A stretch of DNA of 64,000 nucleotides, taken from the NCBI RefSeq assembly GCF_964340395.1, contig NC_135562.1:13717043-13781042 (forward strand). The letters are read 5' to 3'. Made by a program: the position numbers and the translations under genes. Of the stretch, positions 35,112 to 48,062 are shown in pieces. The notes under the pieces were generated by a model, which was not told the DNA's origin, made no database searches, and saw only the letters and a program-made list of their open reading frames with translations. Origin of the DNA: Glandiceps talaboti. Lineage: Eukaryota; Hemichordata; Enteropneusta; Spengelidae. How positions within the stretch are numbered: position 1 is the stretch's first letter; every line of letters starts with the position of its first letter.

Positions 35112-37499
35112 CGAAAAACCCGACTTGATTTTCTTCTACCCTCAACATATACTCCGCTCTACGTGCAGACGTATCGAGCACTGTGTTACGGATAAATCTT
35201 ACCACTGACTTTTTAACCTGCTCCAAGCTCATACTTGTCGAGCACTCTTCGATAACCCGCAATGGAGAAATTCAACATCGACTACTCACCAAAGAATATA
35301 CCTCTCCCTTCACACAATGATTACCTACTTCGCCTCATCAGAAAGACCGAACAGTTCCTACGAAGAATGCGTTGGAAAGCTTTCTTCTTCCTCAACCCTA
35401 GCGCAACCTCTTCAACCACATATACATAAGGCTTCAAGTCTACAAAGAACCCCCCTCCAATTGACGAGCTCAAGGAATTTGAAGACGACATACTAAGGAT
35501 GATCCAATCAACAAAGTTCAAGCAACTGAACAACCCACTCCTGAAAAAACTTGCAGACGACACCAAACGCATCAAAGACGAAACCAGCCTTCTAATCGCC
35601 GCCGACAAGTCGACAAACTACTACAAACTTAAACCAAAAACATTCAACGACCTCCTAAAACAAAACGTCACAAAATCCTACAAACATGCACAACCCAACA
35701 CCACACAAGCAATCCATAGAGAAAACAAAAAGATCGCAACGAAACTACACATCGATGACAGAGTAGATACTACAGCATACAAAGAAGCATTCATCACACT
35801 CAAAGACCACAAACCGAATTTCAGCAACAAACCTACCTGACGGCTTATCAACCCCACAAAATCCGAGATAGGCAAAATCAGTAAACAAATACTTGACCGA
35901 ATCAACACCAAAATTCTAAATTCGACAAAGTTCAACCAATAGATGAATACAGCATCAGTAATCGAATGGTTCAAAGCCATCGAAAACAAACAAGCCCACA
36001 ACTTCATCAGCTTCGATGTTGTAGAATTCTACCCATCAATCAGCCAAGACCTCCTCAACAGAGCACTAACCTTTGCCTCAGACTATGACAACATCACAGC
36101 CGACGAATGTAACATCATCCTCCATGCCAAGAACTCTGTCCTTATACATAAACAACAACCCTGGGAAAAGAAAGGCAACACAACATTCGACGTAACAATG
36201 GGCAGTTATGATGGTGCCGAAACATGCGAGCTGGTAGGAAGCTTCCTCCTCTCCCAACTACAAGGCCCTGATATCAACATAGGGCTATACAGACATAACG
36301 GATTAGCCGTTCCGAACACATCACCAAGAGACACAGAAAACGTCAAGAAAAACATATGCTGCATTTTCCACCTCAACGGATTACGCATAACAATAGAAGC
36401 CAACAAACAGATAATAAACTTTTTAGATGTCACCCTCAACTTGAGCAACGGTACGTACCGGCCCTACACAAAGCCCGACACCATCCTGCAATATGTACAT
36501 CGAGATAGCAATCACTCACAAACCACGACAAAGAGCATACCCACTGGTATTAACAAATGCCTATCATTACACGCTTCGAACAAAGCATCTTTCGACCAAG
36601 CCGCACCTCCATACCAAAAAGCACTCAACGAGAGCGGATACAAAAATACACACTACACTACGAGCCGACCACGACCTCTAGACGAAGAAACAGACAACGG
36701 AAAGACATATTATGGTACAACCACCATCCAGCAAAAATGTTAGCACCAACATCGGACACAGATTCCTCAGCCTTATAGACAAACACTTCCACAAAGATCA
36801 TAAACTCAGAAAAATCTTCAACCGCAACACCATTAAAATCAGTTACAGTTGCATGAATAACATCAAGAACGTCATCAACAACCACAACAAACGCATCCTT
36901 ATTTCACACGAACGCACCAACACCACCGTAAACAGCACCAATGCCAGTAAAACATGCAACTGTCGGCAAAAGAAAACATGCCCGCTCAACGAAAACTGTG
37001 TACGGCAATCCGTCATCTGCGAAGCAGCCATCACACGCTTGCCAAGGACAACGACATTACAGAAACATACATTGGGCTTACAGAAAACGAGTTTAAGACA
37101 AGGTACAGAAACCACACAGCATCATTCCGACACACTAAACATAGGAACTCTACAGAACTCAGCAAACATATCTGGACATTCAAGGATAAAAACATCGACC
37201 ACTCCATTTCCTGGCGACGACCTTCATCCCACCCAACCTACAATAACGCAAGCAAGAAGTGCAATTTATACCTCAAAGAAAAGTTCTTTATTATCTGCCG
37301 ACCCGAACTATCTACATTAAATAAACGAAATGAACTTGTATCCTCTTGTCGTCATCGAAATAAAACATTGTTGTGTAACACCTGACCCATCGCACACATA
37401 ATTGACACCTTTTGTACAAACAAAAGCACAACTCGACACCCTAGGTAAAACCCGCCTTACACCACACGATTTATACGAGGTATATTCAGTACATCAACA

Positions 37500-37541
37500 T
37501 TTCCTGACGAGTGATTTACTCACGAAACAGGCTTGTAGAGA
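37500..37541 (+). ncRNA. Hammerhead ribozyme motif in right PLE repeat
   Basis: Same fold as the copy at 35070: core CTGACGA (37504-37510), stem II GTGA/TCAC, GAAAC (37524-37528), stem III with a GGCT loop, cleavage triplet GTA. Stem I has one G-U pair (TTTC/GAGA). Confidence 0.75.
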
Positions 37542-37572
37542 CCAAAAACCCGACTTGATTTTCTTCTACCCT

Positions 37573-37675
<103 letters not shown>

Positions 37676-37707
37676 CATGGTTTTGGTAGTACTGGAACTC
37701 TTTCTTG

Positions 37708-37750
37708 GTTGTAACTCGGAGTTTCACGCATTGTGCGATCATCAGACAAC
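37708..37750 (-). ncRNA. Hammerhead ribozyme motif
   Basis: Minus strand: stem I GTTGT/ACAAC, core CTGATGA (37745-37739), stem II CGCA/TGCG with a three-base loop, GAAAC (37725-37721), stem III ACTC/GAGT with a one-base loop. The cleavage triplet would be GTT. Confidence 0.75.
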
Positions 37751-39120
37751 TGCTGGTTTCTACTCTCTGGGTATGCTGTTTATATAGAGTGCAGACAATA
37801 GAAATATTATTACTATTGTCTGTGTTGGTGGGTTGGTGTTGTGTGTACTGTGTGGAGGTGTTGGTTGTTATTGTGTGAGTTATTGGGTGCGGACAAGTAG
37901 GTGTTGGCGGGTTGTTACATGTTGGGCTTTGATGTTCCGTTAGTTAAGGGGTTTAGTTTAGGTGATAGATGCTCTATTGAAGTTGGAGAAATAAAACATA
38001 TTCTCGTGTCGGCATTTGGATATCAACTCAGTTCTTTTGTTTAGTGTTGAGTTTGTGTCTCCTTTAATAATGGTTAGTTTTTCGGTTAAACACAGGTTGC
38101 ATTGTTTTGTTTTATTGGTGTATGCTTGGGCTGTCTTGCTGATGGACCAGGATACGGAAAAAGGCTCATTGTTTCTTTTCAGTTTCCAAATGTGTTTTGA
38201 TAGTTCTGTGCTGTTTTCGTGTTTTTCATGTTTGAATGACTGTTTGTGGTTGGCGTATCTCTGTTTGAAGTTGTTCTCTGTTAGACAGATATACACTTCT
38301 GTTTGTTTTTTTTCCGTGGACGGTGGCTTGATATACGATGTTTTCCGTTTGGCATTCGCCGTTCAAAGGGAAGGTGTCTGTCTTTCTGTCTGCAATTACA
38401 TGGTTTTTGAGTGGGTTTAGTTTCGCTGTTGGAGATGGTGGCATTGTGCGCTTTGATTATGTTAGCCATATTTGGCATGCAGCTGTAACTGACTTTGACA
38501 TTGTTTCTGTTGAAGATTTTGTGTAACTTGGAGTCTGCTGGGAAATGTTTAGAGATTAGATTGAGGAATCGTTTGCCTACATTGGTCGCTACGTTTATGC
38601 TGTATGGTGGGTTGAACCAGATGGTGTTTCTATTTCTGTTTTTCTTGTTTTTCTGTGGTGGGGTGCTGGTGTACGTGATGTTCTCTTTGTAGCCGCTGAT
38701 TTTTAGTGCATTTTGGTATAGTGGGGCTGCCTGGTTGAAGATGTGTTCGTCGGATGATATGTCGGAAATTCTACGGCCGATGGCTGACGATATATTCTTG
38801 ATGGGTGGGTGGTTAGACTGCATGTGTATGTACATGGGGTTGTCGTTGGGTTTTCTGTATGGGTAATATTTACCGTTGTTGAGGTTGAGCGTTATGTCTA
38901 GAAACTTGACGGTTTTCAGATTGGTGAGTATGGTTATTTTTAACCCCATGGCTTTGAAGTGTGTTTGTTTTTTTCCTCTAAGTGAAACAAACACACTTTC
39001 GCACCCAATAACCAACACCTCCACACACACAACACCAACCCACCAACACAGACAATAGTGATGATATTTTTATTGTCTGCACTCTATATAAACAGCACAC
39101 CCAGAGAGTAGAAACCAGCA

Positions 39121-39163
39121 GTTGTCTGATGATCGCGCAAGGCGTGAAACTCCGAGTTACAAC
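39121..39163 (+). ncRNA. Hammerhead ribozyme motif
   Basis: Plus strand: stem I GTTGT/ACAAC, core CTGATGA (39126-39132), stem II CGC/GCG, GAAAC (39146-39150), stem III ACTC/GAGT. It faces the copy at 37708-37750 across the element. Confidence 0.75.
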
Positions 39164-39249
39164 CAAGAAAGAGTTCCAGTACTACCAAAACTATTTCGCT
39201 CTGCCACTGCGGTATAGAGCACTGTCTTAGCTGATTGATACTCACCAAG

Positions 39250-39254
<5 letters not shown>

Positions 39255-39326
<72 letters not shown>
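39255..39326. repeat. (CA)n-(TA)n microsatellite
   Basis: CA units (39254-39283) then TA units (to 39326) after the PLE end. Confidence 0.95.
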
Positions 39327-39494
<168 letters not shown>

Positions 39495-39656
39495 CTTAAC
39501 ACTGAGTTTGAGTGGGTTTAGTTTGGATGACAATAACCACTGCCTTCAGTATTTAAAGTGCAACAGAACTTGACTTGCTTGACAGAACTGGAGACCCACT
39601 GATGAAGAGGAGCTCAGTCTCTTCGAAATATTTGGGTTAGAACTGTATGGTTCATG

Positions 39657-39658
<2 letters not shown>

Positions 39659-39736
<78 letters not shown>

Positions 39737-39749
39737 TATATATATACAA
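39659..39749. repeat. (TA)n microsatellite
   Basis: About 44 units. The 39494-39658 spacer between tracts ends with a GAAGAG/CTCTTC hairpin at 39592-39615. Confidence 0.95.
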
Positions 39750-40189
39750 GACTCATTAACTTTATTAATATACACTCAACTTTCTGGAGATCCTGTGTGA
39801 ATTCAGCTTGTCTGGATCAAATACAGATTATACTACTATGGATTACTAATACGAATATTCTACAGCCATCGAAACAGCAAAAAACGGACTCGCTTTGTCG
39901 AACATTTACGTTATTCTAAGATATAGCAACAAAAGGGATTCATCACTACTGCATTGCACCTATCAGTTCCCGCACCACCTGTTAACGACACTGAACTTAT
40001 CTCTGATTTGGTGCTCGGTGCTTGACAACCTCGTCAGCTTAAGGGAGTTGCACATAGGCAGTTGCTTAAGGGAGTTGTCAGTTAAAGTTCTCAATAAAAA
40101 TATGTAAATTTCATTCAATAAATGTATTTATACACATTTAAATAAGAATTAGCAATGGGCAAACAAAATCGTCAACCTCAGCGACCGTC

Positions 40190-41730
40190 CACTTGTTGTA
40201 TCACTTTACCCCAATCTTGAAACTATCCCACTACGTACTCAACAACAACAGCAACTACTTTCAATTCAATGGTGATTATTACAGACAAATTTCCGGTACA
40301 ACCATTTATTTTAGCTGGTAGATGCGTAAATTCTATTTCACAACACCAAATTGCCCAGAGATCACAGACCGCTTCATCGATGACTTGGCTTAGTTTAGTT
40401 TAGTTTATTCATTAAAACAACAAGATCGACATTGCAGATATACAAATAAAAACTGGTACAAATTTTTGAATTACTTGGATAACCCACAAAGTCAATGACT
40501 TGTTTCCAGTGGGGTCCATACATTGATTTAAGGAAGTGACGGGATAAGCAAAAGGTTTAACTACATGGAATAGGAAAGAATAAAAGAAGTAGGGAAAACG
40601 TGGAGGCAAACTAACTAATACCGAATAAACCTTGTTTTCAGTATATCTTATTGTACTGAACAGATACAATTTGACCATATTTTTAAAGGCATTTCTTTGT
40701 GATATCTGTTTTATTGATACTGATAGATTACTCCAGTCCTTAATGGCATTAGCATAAAACGTATTAGCAGCCCCCACCTTTAACCGTTGGCTGATGAAAA
40801 TTGTAGCAACCTCCCCTAGTACCATAAATATGAATTGAAGACACTTTGGTAAACTGATGAGAAAAATACTCAGCGCTGGAGTTGTTGTATTTTGAAAGTA
40901 TGGTGAAGTCGTAGCTGGCTCACGCTGCCCTTGACATCCAGCATACTCAGGGCATCAAACTGATCAGCACCTATGTGTGATCTGGGCTCCATAGAAAGGA
41001 TTAACTGTACAATTTTGTTTTGTGTAATTTGGAGTTACTTTTTGAGAGTTTTCGTAAGAGCAGAGTACCAGGATGAGAATACCATACGTACATTTATAGG
41101 TAATCTGAACTCAGGCCACCCTAAAATTAAGTTCACTGCTGAAAACACCAAAACCTTGGTATCCTTCTCAAACTTACAAGTCCATCTCCTAAATCAGCGA
41201 CTTGAAACTGACCTGTACAACAAACCCACTTCATCCGATCGTTACCTACCACCCAAAAGCTGTCACCCTCCCCACACCTTTAAATCCATCGTCTATTCGA
41301 GGGCAATTCGTATTCGGCGGATATGCAGCAAGCCTGAATGGTGTGATAAAAGATTGACAGAAAATGCCGGTTATCTTAAAAATGTGGCTGTACAAGCAAA
41401 ATTATCCAACAGATCGCCCATGTCATTCAACTCCGCCCAGCTTTGCCACAATACCAACCAAAAACATCACCTGTTCGTATTCCCTGGGTTACCACTTAGG
41501 ATTCCGTCAACCTAATCCCAGGAAAGTTTGTATAAAAAACCAACTTCTTCTTCTTGAAACCTCACCAAGAATGAGAAAAGTCACACCACAACCACCCATC
41601 ATCGCATACCGTAAACCAGCCACAGTAGGTGCAATTTACATCAGAACAAACTTAAACACACGAAATCCGACCAGACAACTTGGGGCTAGAAACCTTAAAA
41701 GGACTGCAGGATGTAATATATATATATATA
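40190..41730 (+). mobile_element. PLE family 4 (Neptune/Poseidon-like reverse transcriptase), interrupted
   Basis: The left piece (40190-40390) encodes YFQFNGDYYRQISGTTIYF, matching the F-N-G-x-Y-Y-x-Q-x-x-G-T motif, and then RFIDDLA, the catalytic I-D-D box. The right piece (from about 41070) continues with DENTIRTFIGNLNSGHPKIK, LETDLYNKPTSSDRYL and CHPPHTFKSIVYSRAIRIRR. After a frameshift comes SPRMRKVTPQPPIIAYRKP. The family is a PLE distinct from the two at 34-39 kb. A LINE tail split it. It ends in a short TA run at 41717. Inactive. Confidence 0.72.
40392..41000 (-). mobile_element. CR1/L2-like LINE 3' end inserted into a PLE
   Basis: The minus frame 40825-40412 starts with a C-terminal LINE pattern (IFISQRLKVGAANTFYANAI, KDWSNLS, then NAFKNMVKLYLF). 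Its 3' tail (TAAAC)n is at 40390-40410. It falls between the two halves of a PLE reverse transcriptase, so it arrived later. 5'-truncated. The right border is uncertain (about 41000-41070). Confidence 0.62.
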
Positions 41731-41807
41731 TATGTTGCAATTACAGTAGATATATACAGTAGATGTACACAAATTTGTATTGCACTTGCTCAATATCTAG
41801 AATACAC

Positions 41808-41992
41808 GACAGGGTCATCACTGTGATGACCCTGTGAATACTCAACAGGGCCAACACTGTGAAGACCCTGTAAATACATGAGAGGGTCATCACTGTGATG
41901 ACCCTGTGACCCTGTGAATACATGACAGGGTCATCACTGTGATGACCCTTTGAATACTCGACAGGGTCAACACTGTGAAGACCCTGTGGATA
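41808..41992. repeat. Tandem array of palindromes, about 36-bp period
   Basis: Five units each centre on a near-perfect palindrome. The clearest is 41810-41834, with 12-base arms around one T: CAGGGTCATCAC and GTGATGACCCTG. Units alternate between a TCATCACTGTGATGA and a TCAACACTGTGAAGA core. Spacer AATACATGA or AATACTCGA. One unit carries a duplicated TGACCCTG. Confidence 0.85.
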
Positions 41993-42109
41993 CATGACAG
42001 TGTGTTGCATTACTAGCCCTCAGGAAGGAATTTGTCAAAGTTTGAAAATGTTAAGCAGTTCAATAATTATGATTTTTGGTAAAAACGAAGAAAGCAAGCC
42101 AAATTTGAA

Positions 42110-42690
42110 ATATTCACCACCCATAATATGTGCAATCTTGCCTATAAGCTAGGCCAGCTTACTAATAATAAGGTGCAGTTTTACAGAAAACAAGGGGAAC
42201 ACCTTATTTTTACTCAGAATTATCTGTACATATTCAGTTTTCTGGTGCAGTTGTTCCGAATTCATTATGCAATTTTCCCAAAATAGTTCCAAGCGTGTTA
42301 GACATGAAATAACTTAACCTTGCTGTAAACCAGTGTTACATAAAAAACTGTGTTAAACCACTAAATGTCTTTACGCATGCATTTACCGATTTATACATAT
42401 CAAATAATGTATTGAAGACTTTGCCTCAGAGTCCACTCTTAGCTAACTTATAAAATAAATAATAATGATCAACTCTATCAAAAGCTTTTTCGAAATCGAT
42501 AAAAGCACAGTAGAGATGAGCCCTGTAAAAAGATAAATACTTATTAACAATTGCTGCTAAAACAAAAATATTATCTATTGTATGTTATTTTTTTAAACCT
42601 GCTTGTGCCTTGGTAATTTTGCAACACGTTTTTCTCATGTAACGGAGTTATCATACTAGTTGCCCATATATTAGGTAATTTATCCTTCTC
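42110..42690 (-). mobile_element. LINE reverse transcriptase fragment
   Basis: The minus strand encodes PNIWATSMITPLHEKN (about 42680-42633), TIDNIFVLAAIVNKYLS, then YCAFIDFEKAFDRVDH (about 42520-42473), the F-I-D-F-x-K-A-F-D motif of non-LTR reverse transcriptases, and MYKSVNACVKTFSG. In-frame stops and frameshifts show it is dead. A degenerate LQQG motif lies at about 42331-42320. Confidence 0.7.
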
Positions 42691-42699
42691 AAGAAATAT

Positions 42700-45600
42700 C
42701 TGGAATGTCTATCAACTTGCCCATTAATCCTTATTGTTCTTCTTTTAATATACACTGTCATTTGACTGCCGTTATGGACATGTCTTTTTCGCGAGGCATT
42801 TTTGGTATGTTTATCTATTTGCTTACTAAGTCCTGCTGTAATCGTTGCAATAGACAGCTTGAAGTGATTGTTGCTATAGGCATGGTCTTGTTGCTCAGCA
42901 TATTTGGGTCATTAAAAAAATGTTTAATCACTTGTTTATTAATTTTTGTTATTATCTTTGCAATATACATAAATTGACTGTTGCTAGAGGCAGTTGTGTC
43001 AATATGTTTGCACAATATCTGCAGTACAGCACCAACAATTCAGTCGCATTCTCCATGTAGTTTCTGATAATGATATGTAAGCGTTTGACCAAAAAAGTCC
43101 ATCATATTGGAATTCATATTTTTTATTTGTAATATCACGTACATGTAAACTAGCCATAGGAATAGAGTCAATGGTAGTGATTTACCTTGGTGTATGGTTG
43201 GCAACATATAAACATCTATATTATTGTTATTGGCCATTTTATGAACAAAAGAGAAGTTATTTCAAAGTTAGCGTGTTTAATTTGGAAAGATGGCATTGTA
43301 CCGATCTACAACGCCATAAATATGATTCCATTTGATCATTAATGTTTGACTATATACCTATTTGAAAGATTCATTTTGGAACACCTGTTAAAATATGGTG
43401 TACAGACATCTTCAGAAATTGCCACCGTATCTGTATTTGTCTAATTTGAAGAAGCTATATGTGGTCTCAATTAAAACCTAGCCATCAACACTATCAATAA
43501 AGGATGCAAACAGATTGTTATATTGCGGTTTATAACCTCGAAGACAGACATTTGTCTGTTCGAAATGTAATTTTACATAAGATTTCACAGTGTTATATGT
43601 TCATGAGTTGTGAAAGACATTGAATAACATCAAAAACAAATGACTTGATATGTTGATGAAATATTGATGACCATACAGTCCATTTTGATGCCAATAGGCA
43701 AAGTTTAATGGTTTAGGTTGGCAACCTTCTTTGAAAATGGCCGCCATAGTTGATTTTTCTAGTGGCTAGCGTTATTTTCTGACTCGATAACCCTTAGACA
43801 CCGCCAAAAGATGCAAGCAGATTGTTTCATTGTAGTTTAGATAATTAAGTATAAGTTAGATAACATTGGAACCGCATAGTTAGACATTTAGCTGTGCAAA
43901 AATGATGCATTTTATTGGATTGTCGAAAGACAAAATGTGACTTAATTGGTGAAAACTTCACTCAAATAATTTTTATACATTGTTACGATGTTTTAAAATT
44001 ATGTTCTGGGTCAATTATCAGTTGTGAGGTATTAAAGCTGGTATGGATAAGTCCGGGTTTTTTTTTTTGCAAAAACACCATTTAGAATTACGTGAAAAAA
44101 TAAAACACATGATTTCGATTTTGTCTACTTTGAATATCATGTTATGTTGTGGTATTCAAGGAGTAAAATCCACTGTTAGACCTTGTGTTCCAATTAGTGG
44201 CGGGCCATTTGGTAGATTTAATGGACTATTAAACACAGTGTTATTGTAACGCCATGTACTAGCATGCATGAATCATCGTAACAATAACAAGTTAATATGT
44301 AGCTTCGTGGAAGGAAGTCAGTTTACATCTAGGTGTAATTTTGAAATGGCCATTTGGCAGCTATATGTGAGTAATTATTTTGCAGGTTGTCAAGTAGCTC
44401 TGTATCAATTACCTCAAAAATGAGCAATATAGAAAAAAAGGAATAATAGAATGGGTTAATTATAATAGCTTAACAAGACTTGCATTTGTTGAAAGCAGTT
44501 TGGACTCTAATACAAACACTTATCTCATACAAATATGTAGGTGTTCATTTGTCTCTCGTGACATAGAGATAAGCTATCGTCTTCCAAAATGTCAAAGTTT
44601 ACCGTGTGGGCGTTTGCTTATTTCAGGAGACACGTTGTACCTGATACAGTAACTACAAGAACGTGTACCTGTTTACTTCCGACATTAGGGAGCGATCAGA
44701 TTTTACGGCCGGGAGTGGGCTGGTGACTTTTCGAATCGTTATTTTGGTAAACATAATACAAATATTAATGCAAAAAGCCTGTCGATGGAACTTTTAATTT
44801 AAGATCGAGTGTTTCATAATTAATGGAATTGTACACCAAAATGGTATTACGGTAGTTGGGCTCTCGCATTCTGTCAATATGTTTGGTTATAAGAATCAAC
44901 GGGCTTACTTTTCCACCCACAAAAGGCTCTTAGTTTTAATACATCTACCATGTGTTATTTTCACTGGGTTCACAAATCGCCTTTTGGTAGAAATCATTTA
45001 GAAAATTTGCATAAAGTTAGATGCTCAATGCCAGCCTCTGCAGCAACCTTTGTTTGTTATTGAGTTGCGTATTATTTTGATTATGTGAACCATTTTCAAT
45101 CGATAAATCTATGTTTCTAAATATGAAGTAGTCACTAATAGTTACATCGTTCAATTATAGTGAGATAGAATAGAGAAACAGCCGAAACCATTAAAACACT
45201 CAATATAGCCAGCGTTAGGACAGAGTCCATACCATTGAATCTCAGACATGCAATCCTTTTCATTAGTGACAGCATTTTAACCCAGCGTTTTATATGAAGA
45301 AATTGAAGATGAGGTAAGTTAATATTGAAAGGAAATTAATGAGTGACAACATTTTAGAAATTTAAATCACGTAGGACATGTGTTATGGAATAGGCCGCAC
45401 ATGATTTCCACCGGCCCTCCACCATTAATAACTGAAGACTCCCTAAAATACCAAATCAACCATCATGACTACTGTCGTTAAAAATGTGTACCTTAATAAA
45501 CAGATTTAAAGGATTGTGTATAAATGTGTATAATATGAAAAATACACTTTACCTCAAACATCATCCTATGTTCATCACCGGTCACCATAGGTCAAGCGAA

Positions 45601-45879
45601 TAAACATATCAAAGATCATAGCTGCAATGGTCTATTCAACTACTTAAATGCTGTCCTTTAGACATCTGAAGTAAAATGGCGCCTCATCCTAAAGAGCATG
45701 CGCACATATGTTTATTTATGCTAATGCGTAAATGTTTTTAAATTTTTCGAAATTGGGCTTTCATATCGAATTTATGGTAATAAATGATTCAGTGTCGAAA
45801 ATGTTTTACTCATTTTTACCTCAGTTAGTGGAAGTATTATGTTTTGCTTTTGTTTGCATGTGTGCATGTGTGTGTGTCA
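42700..45879. other. Intergenic or intronic region, no gene supported
   Basis: Scattered short frames only. A possible minus exon (43236-43182, MANNNNIDVYML then a GTAAAT donor) is noted but does not match the phase of any neighbour. Confidence 0.35.
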
Positions 45880-45896
45880 GTGTGTCTCTCTGTGTG

Positions 45897-45930
<34 letters not shown>

Positions 45931-46560
45931 TGTATGTATGTATGTATGTATGTATGTGAACTCTGATGAAAAGTTATACACATCTTCCATATGCTAATGG
46001 AAAGAACTGATTACATTTGTTAAACATCCGATGAACATTTCAAAGGGTCATTTGCATAATTACTATGTTAGTAATTGGGCTATATCTTAGGAACACATAC
46101 TTCAAATGTAATATAAGTTGGTACTGTAACATGCGTTAACCATAACAAAGCGCATACATCCTGTACAGTTTGTTTTATTGTTTTATTTGTTTGTTTTATT
46201 GAAAATATGCATAAGTAATGAATTTCGGTAATTAGGCTATACCTTAAGAATGCAGATGTCAATTTAGTTACAACTTAGGTTAACAATAACAAAGTGCAAA
46301 GACTGTTGATGTAGCTTACAGTTTTAATGAATAATTTACATAATTAATGACTTTCGATATTTAGGTTTTACGTTAAGAATGACTAATCTGAACAATCAAT
46401 AATTAAGCTATATCTTAAGAATGCACACTTCAAATTCCATATAACTTGGCACATACATCAACTATAACAAAGCAAACATATACACTAAAGCATGTTGGCA
46501 TATATTTTTAGTTTCATTGAGTAATTAATTATTATCGATAATTCCTCATACCACAACCTT
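45880..46560 (+). mobile_element. Hairpin-ended tandem-repeat element, plus copy lacking its hairpin
   Basis: GT-rich lead, (ATGT)n (45902-45957), GATGAAAAGTT, then diverged units with TTTGCATAATTACTA, AATTGGGCTATATCTTAGGAA and GGTAATTAGGCTATACCTTA blocks and AACATAACAAAG-type phrases, about 130 bp apart. Same family as 11.5 and 17.1 kb. Confidence 0.58.
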
Positions 46561-46904
46561 GAAAAATGTTCTTTATATGTCTCCTAACTAGTAAATCCAA
46601 GCAAAATACTCAATATTGCATGATACGTGCGAAAAAAGAGTTAACACTGGCAATCAGTGGCCTACCACTTACAGTAATACTGCCTATTGTTTTCCTTCTA
46701 GTGGATTATGACATCATAGGGGGTACCGTTTCATATCAGTTAGTATAGTAATCAATGGCAGACAGTAGCAAGTCAGATACTTGTCAGAATTTATATAAGA
46801 GTAATGGATCTTCTTTCACTGACGACTTTACCATGTTTGATAGATTGATTTGCTTTTTATGTCGGTGTCAATAGCAACAATAATAACCAGATTTAAACTG
46901 AATG

Positions 46905-47980
46905 CCTCCCGTAAGGGAATCACTAATTATGTAAATATCTCATTAATCTAAAAAGCTATGGTAAAAGGCTTTGTTTTTTGGACAAGCGTGCTTTCTTAGG
47001 TTAATGTATGTAAGAGTGTATGATACTGCTTAATTACTGAATATCATTCATTATTCAAAATACTCATTAAAGAAAAAGTTGTAGCAACAAACTTCATAGA
47101 ACAGGTGTGTATTATTATGATGTACGTATCATATTATACGAAATTTGAAGCTTGCATTTTTAAGATACAACCTAGTTACCTAAAATCATTAATTATGCAA
47201 ATTTTTCATTAAAACTAAGCTATATAAAAGATTTTATAGGACATATCCGCTTTGTTATGGTTAATGTATGTACTAAATTGTATTGAAATTGAAGTATTCA
47301 GTCTTAAGATATAGCCTAATTACCGAAAATCATTAATTATGCAAATTATTCATTAACACTGTAAGGTACATCAACTAACTTTATAGGACATGCACAATTT
47401 GTTATGGTTAATGTATGTACTGAATTGTATTGAAATTGAAGTACATGTATGCAGTCGTAAGATATAGCCTAATTATCAAGAATCATTAATTATGCAAATC
47501 ATTCATTAACACTGAAAGGTACACCAACAAGCTTTACAGGACACGTGTGATTGTTATGGTTAACGTGTGTACTGAATTATACTGGAATTGAAGTATGCAT
47601 TCTTAAGATATAGCCTAATTACTGAAAATCATTAATTATGCAAATTATTCATTAACACTGTAAGGTACATCAACTAACTTTATAGGACATACACAATTTG
47701 TTATGGTTAATGTATGTACTGAATTGTATTGAAATTGAAGTATAAGATACATCAACGAATTTTATAGGACAAATGTATGTTGTTATGTTAAATGAATATA
47801 CTATATTATATTGAAATTGAAGTATGCAGTCTTAAGATATTGCGTAGTTAGTTGATTTCATTAATATGCAAATTTCTCTAGATCTGGCTCAAAACATAAT
47901 CAGGTCTAGCTATTACCCTAACGATTATATATCCCAAATTTCATTACAATTGAGCCTGCCGATTTTTAGAAAATTATGAC

Positions 47981-48019
<39 letters not shown>

Positions 48020-48062
48020 CACCTTCCCCTTTTAATACCTCCCGTACCCTTACGGGAGGTAA
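46905..48062 (-). mobile_element. Hairpin-ended tandem-repeat element, complete-looking copy
   Basis: Bounded by CCTCCCGTAAGGG at 46906 and by the palindrome CCTCCCGTACCCTTACGGGA at 48038-48057. Reading minus from the hairpin: a (CTGT)n tract (48018-47981), TTTCTAAAAATCGGCAGGCT, then five or more units of about 135-150 bp with GCATAATTAATGATT and TAGGCTATATCTTA blocks. No ORF. This is the best copy to define the family. Confidence 0.65.
47981..48018. repeat. (CAGA)n microsatellite
   Basis: Nine or ten units, an internal part of the element at 46905-48062. Confidence 0.95.

Larger units (their letters stand above)
37676..39254 (-). mobile_element. PLE family 2, 5'-truncated minus copy with an opposed terminal repeat
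   Basis: The minus strand encodes VKFLDITLNLNNGKYYPY (start of the reverse transcriptase tail), ISYSCMPNM-type VSYSCMPNMANIIKAHN, a cysteine cluster, and after a frameshift CLTENNFKQRYANHKQSF and CNLCLTEKLTII of the GIY-YIG region. No catalytic reverse transcriptase core remains. From about 39000 to 39254 a terminal repeat runs in the opposite (plus) orientation, mirrored by 37676-37870. Confidence 0.82.

Noticed and set aside
39588-39625. Another hammerhead (CTGATGA ... GAAAT)
   Set aside because: The stem II hairpin GAAGAG/CTCTTC overlaps the core and the sequence after GAAA does not form stem III.
41808-41992. CRISPR array
   Set aside because: The repeats are palindromes with near-constant short spacers in animal DNA; there are no unique spacers and no cas genes.
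43182-43236. First exon of the degenerate glycosyltransferase (MANNNNIDVYML...)
   Set aside because: Its donor leaves one base, while the exon at 33740 needs two; no connecting exon was found.
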